From Micavibrio aeruginosavorus_D (GTDB lineage Bacteria; Pseudomonadota; Alphaproteobacteria; Micavibrionales; Micavibrionaceae): a DNA stretch of 64,000 bases. Every line of letters begins with the position of its first letter. Within the stretch, counting starts at the first letter, position 1. The stretch lies in the NCBI RefSeq assembly GCF_051245535.1, contig NZ_CP195303.1:992001-1056000 (forward strand), in the 5' to 3' direction. Under the pieces are notes generated by a model that was given only the letters and a program-made list of their open reading frames with translations, had not been told where the DNA came from and made no database searches. Positions 62,909 through 64,000 of this stretch are shown one piece after another. The translations under genes and the position numbers were made by a program.

Positions 62909-63256
62909 ATGGCAACAGATTTCGACTTTATCACTGGCGAAGCGCACGCACGACCCGCGGCCATGCCCTACCCGTCTTTGGTTGAAAGCATGAACGTCAA
63001 TCTGGTCGTCAACGACGCCGGAAAAATCTTCATCCTGCACGACAAAAAATTTCCATGCGTCATGAACTGGGTCGAATACGACACCGACAGCGGCCAACTC
63101 GCTTTGGTTGCTCATGACGGCACCATGATTGATTTCGGCATGATTATTCAGGCCCCCATCCGCAAACGCATGATGAACGCAACGGATATCAGCACCTTGC
63201 TGGTCGGGGATAATCGGATTGACGATTTTTATATTATGCCGCTGATTATTCGATAA
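62909..63256 (+). CDS. Unknown small protein (115 aa)
   Basis: A soluble protein with an even mix of strands, including NLVVNDAGKIFILHDKKF, MNWVEYDTDSGQLALVAHDG and DFYIMPLIIR; the short, alternating pattern suggests a compact beta barrel or sandwich. No cysteines except Cys51 and no known motif. An AACGCAGC region rather than a clear Shine-Dalgarno precedes ATG 62909. It is 13 bases before the next unknown gene. Confidence 0.65.
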   Translation: MATDFDFITGEAHARPAAMPYPSLVESMNVNLVVNDAGKIFILHDKKFPCVMNWVEYDTDSGQLALVAHDGTMIDFGMIIQAPIRKRMMNATDISTLLVGDNRIDDFYIMPLIIR

Positions 63257-63269
63257 CGCAGGTGATAGA

Positions 63270-63722
63270 ATGACAACCATTTCCGCCACAACTGTACAAC
63301 AAGCCCCCGGTGCCGCCACCACGGTTGGATCCATGGTTCATGGCGATCCGAACAGCCTGTTCCAGCAGGCCGGCATGGAAACACCAGGCGTCGACCCCAA
63401 TCCGAATGCGGGTGGCGGGTTACAGAATATGATGGCCGCACTCGGCGATGCGATTCCGCAGCTCCAACAGATTTTTGAAGCCCTGATGAACACGTTCAAA
63501 CAATCCGGATCATTTCTGGATCAGGGCAACAACAATACCCTGACCCAAAAGGTTATGGAGATGGAAGGCGTGTCCGCCAAGCTGGGCTTCGTGAACCCCC
63601 AAAATGGCGAAGTCACCGTGGCCGGACCGCAAAATCAAGGCCCGCAAAACCAACTGGAACAACAACGCCCGCAACCCACCGCCCCGCAAAACCAACCGGG
63701 CATGGGGATGGGACCGGGTTAA
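63270..63722 (+). CDS. Unknown Gln/Pro/Asn-rich protein (150 aa)
   Basis: A protein with a helical central part (about 45-105, MMAALGDAIPQLQQIFEALMNTF) between a Thr/Ala/Gly-rich N-terminus and a Gln/Asn/Pro/Gly-rich tail (about 120-150). No membrane segment or signal peptide. It probably shares an operon with the 115-residue gene. The composition resembles cell-surface or structural proteins, but nothing specific is recognised. Confidence 0.6.
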   Translation: MTTISATTVQQAPGAATTVGSMVHGDPNSLFQQAGMETPGVDPNPNAGGGLQNMMAALGDAIPQLQQIFEALMNTFKQSGSFLDQGNNNTLTQKVMEMEGVSAKLGFVNPQNGEVTVAGPQNQGPQNQLEQQRPQPTAPQNQPGMGMGPG

Positions 63723-63821
63723 TCCAACCCCACAACGCCATATTCACGCCGCTTTTTTGTTTGACAGTGGGACCTGCCGGGGATTATCCCTGCGCTGAAA
63801 TACCCCTTTGCAAAAGAGCCC

Positions 63822-64000
63822 ATGATGAGCCGTTACACCCTGACCCCGAACGACCCGGCCACCACCCGTGAACAGATGGAACATGCTGTTGCGACCCATG
63901 GGCATATGCGCGTGATTGAAACCACCGACAACAATATCGTGATCGATGCGGACGGCGACACTGTTTACGCGTTTGAAAAACGGTTCCCGGATTGGTCCGT
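63822..64000 (+). CDS. Partial unknown protein, runs off the window edge
   Basis: An open frame of 59 codons from ATG 63822 (a second ATG follows directly) to the end of the window: N-terminus MMSRYTLTPNDPATTREQ, then TDNNIVIDADGDTVYAFEKRF. It shares small-protein character and codon bias with the two genes before it. A GAG-containing ribosome-binding region lies about five bases upstream. The remaining part is outside the window, so the family cannot be judged. Confidence 0.55.
   Translation, partial: MMSRYTLTPNDPATTREQMEHAVATHGHMRVIETTDNNIVIDADGDTVYAFEKRFPDWS

Overview
The window reads as a contiguous piece of an alphaproteobacterial chromosome with no phage, CRISPR, rRNA or tRNA genes visible. 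The evidence is conserved alphaproteobacterial gene neighbourhoods: clpB–DUF4167–prmC–prfA, ispG next to a RodZ-like HTH membrane protein, lysC divergent from ubiG, LptM-like lipoprotein–lysA–DUF4175, ftsE–ftsX–DUF218–plsC–DUF2125, ppiC divergent from secA, hlyC/corC–aroB–aroK, xerD near accA, and bolA divergent from J-protein–cobS–cobT. Coding density is high, with many ATGA or TGATG start/stop overlaps, and base composition is fairly GC-rich outside a few AT-rich patches. A Micavibrio-like (predatory) alphaproteobacterium would fit, but that assignment is inference only.

Layout. 0–2.5 kb: cold-shock protein and a DEAD-box-type RNA helicase with a long Arg/Asp/Pro-rich tail, separated by a strongly structured leader. 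2.6–5.8 kb: a C40 cell-wall peptidase convergent with a diverged MurC/Mpl-type ligase, then a lipoprotein. 5.9–10.5 kb: small unknown genes, a paralogous pair and clpB. 10.8–18.4 kb: translation-termination genes (prmC, prfA), two J-domain-like proteins, a second paralogous pair, and ispG. 18.4–27.2 kb: envelope HTH protein, lysC, ubiG, a HIG1-like protein, an AT-rich membrane gene, a pentapeptide-repeat protein, a glycosyltransferase-like protein, TlpA and lysA. 27.2–37.3 kb: DUF4175, zinc ribbon, ftsEX and lipid/envelope genes, chorismate mutase, SAM methyltransferase, NUDIX. 37.4–45.6 kb: ppiC, secA, FkbM methyltransferase, CorC-type protein, aroB, aroK. 45.6–50.1 kb: secreted 609-residue protein, xerD, accA. 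50.1–56.2 kb: RHH protein, bolA, J-protein, cobS, cobT, hisS. 56.2–64.0 kb: unknown periplasmic and cytoplasmic proteins, deoC, a GIY-YIG nuclease bracketed by repeats, an ALDH16-like dehydrogenase, and small unknown genes at the right edge.

The most distinctive feature is a dispersed family of short palindromes (GTCATyCC...GGrAT type) concentrated at 54.7–62.8 kb with copies at 2.5 and 10.6 kb. One copy is translated in-frame in the linker of the double-domain aldehyde dehydrogenase, another appears to supply the start of a signal peptide, and two copies in perfect inversion bracket a GIY-YIG nuclease gene. Several genes, including hisS, carry internal AT-rich stretches with shifted codon use, suggesting intragenic recombination or domain replacement.
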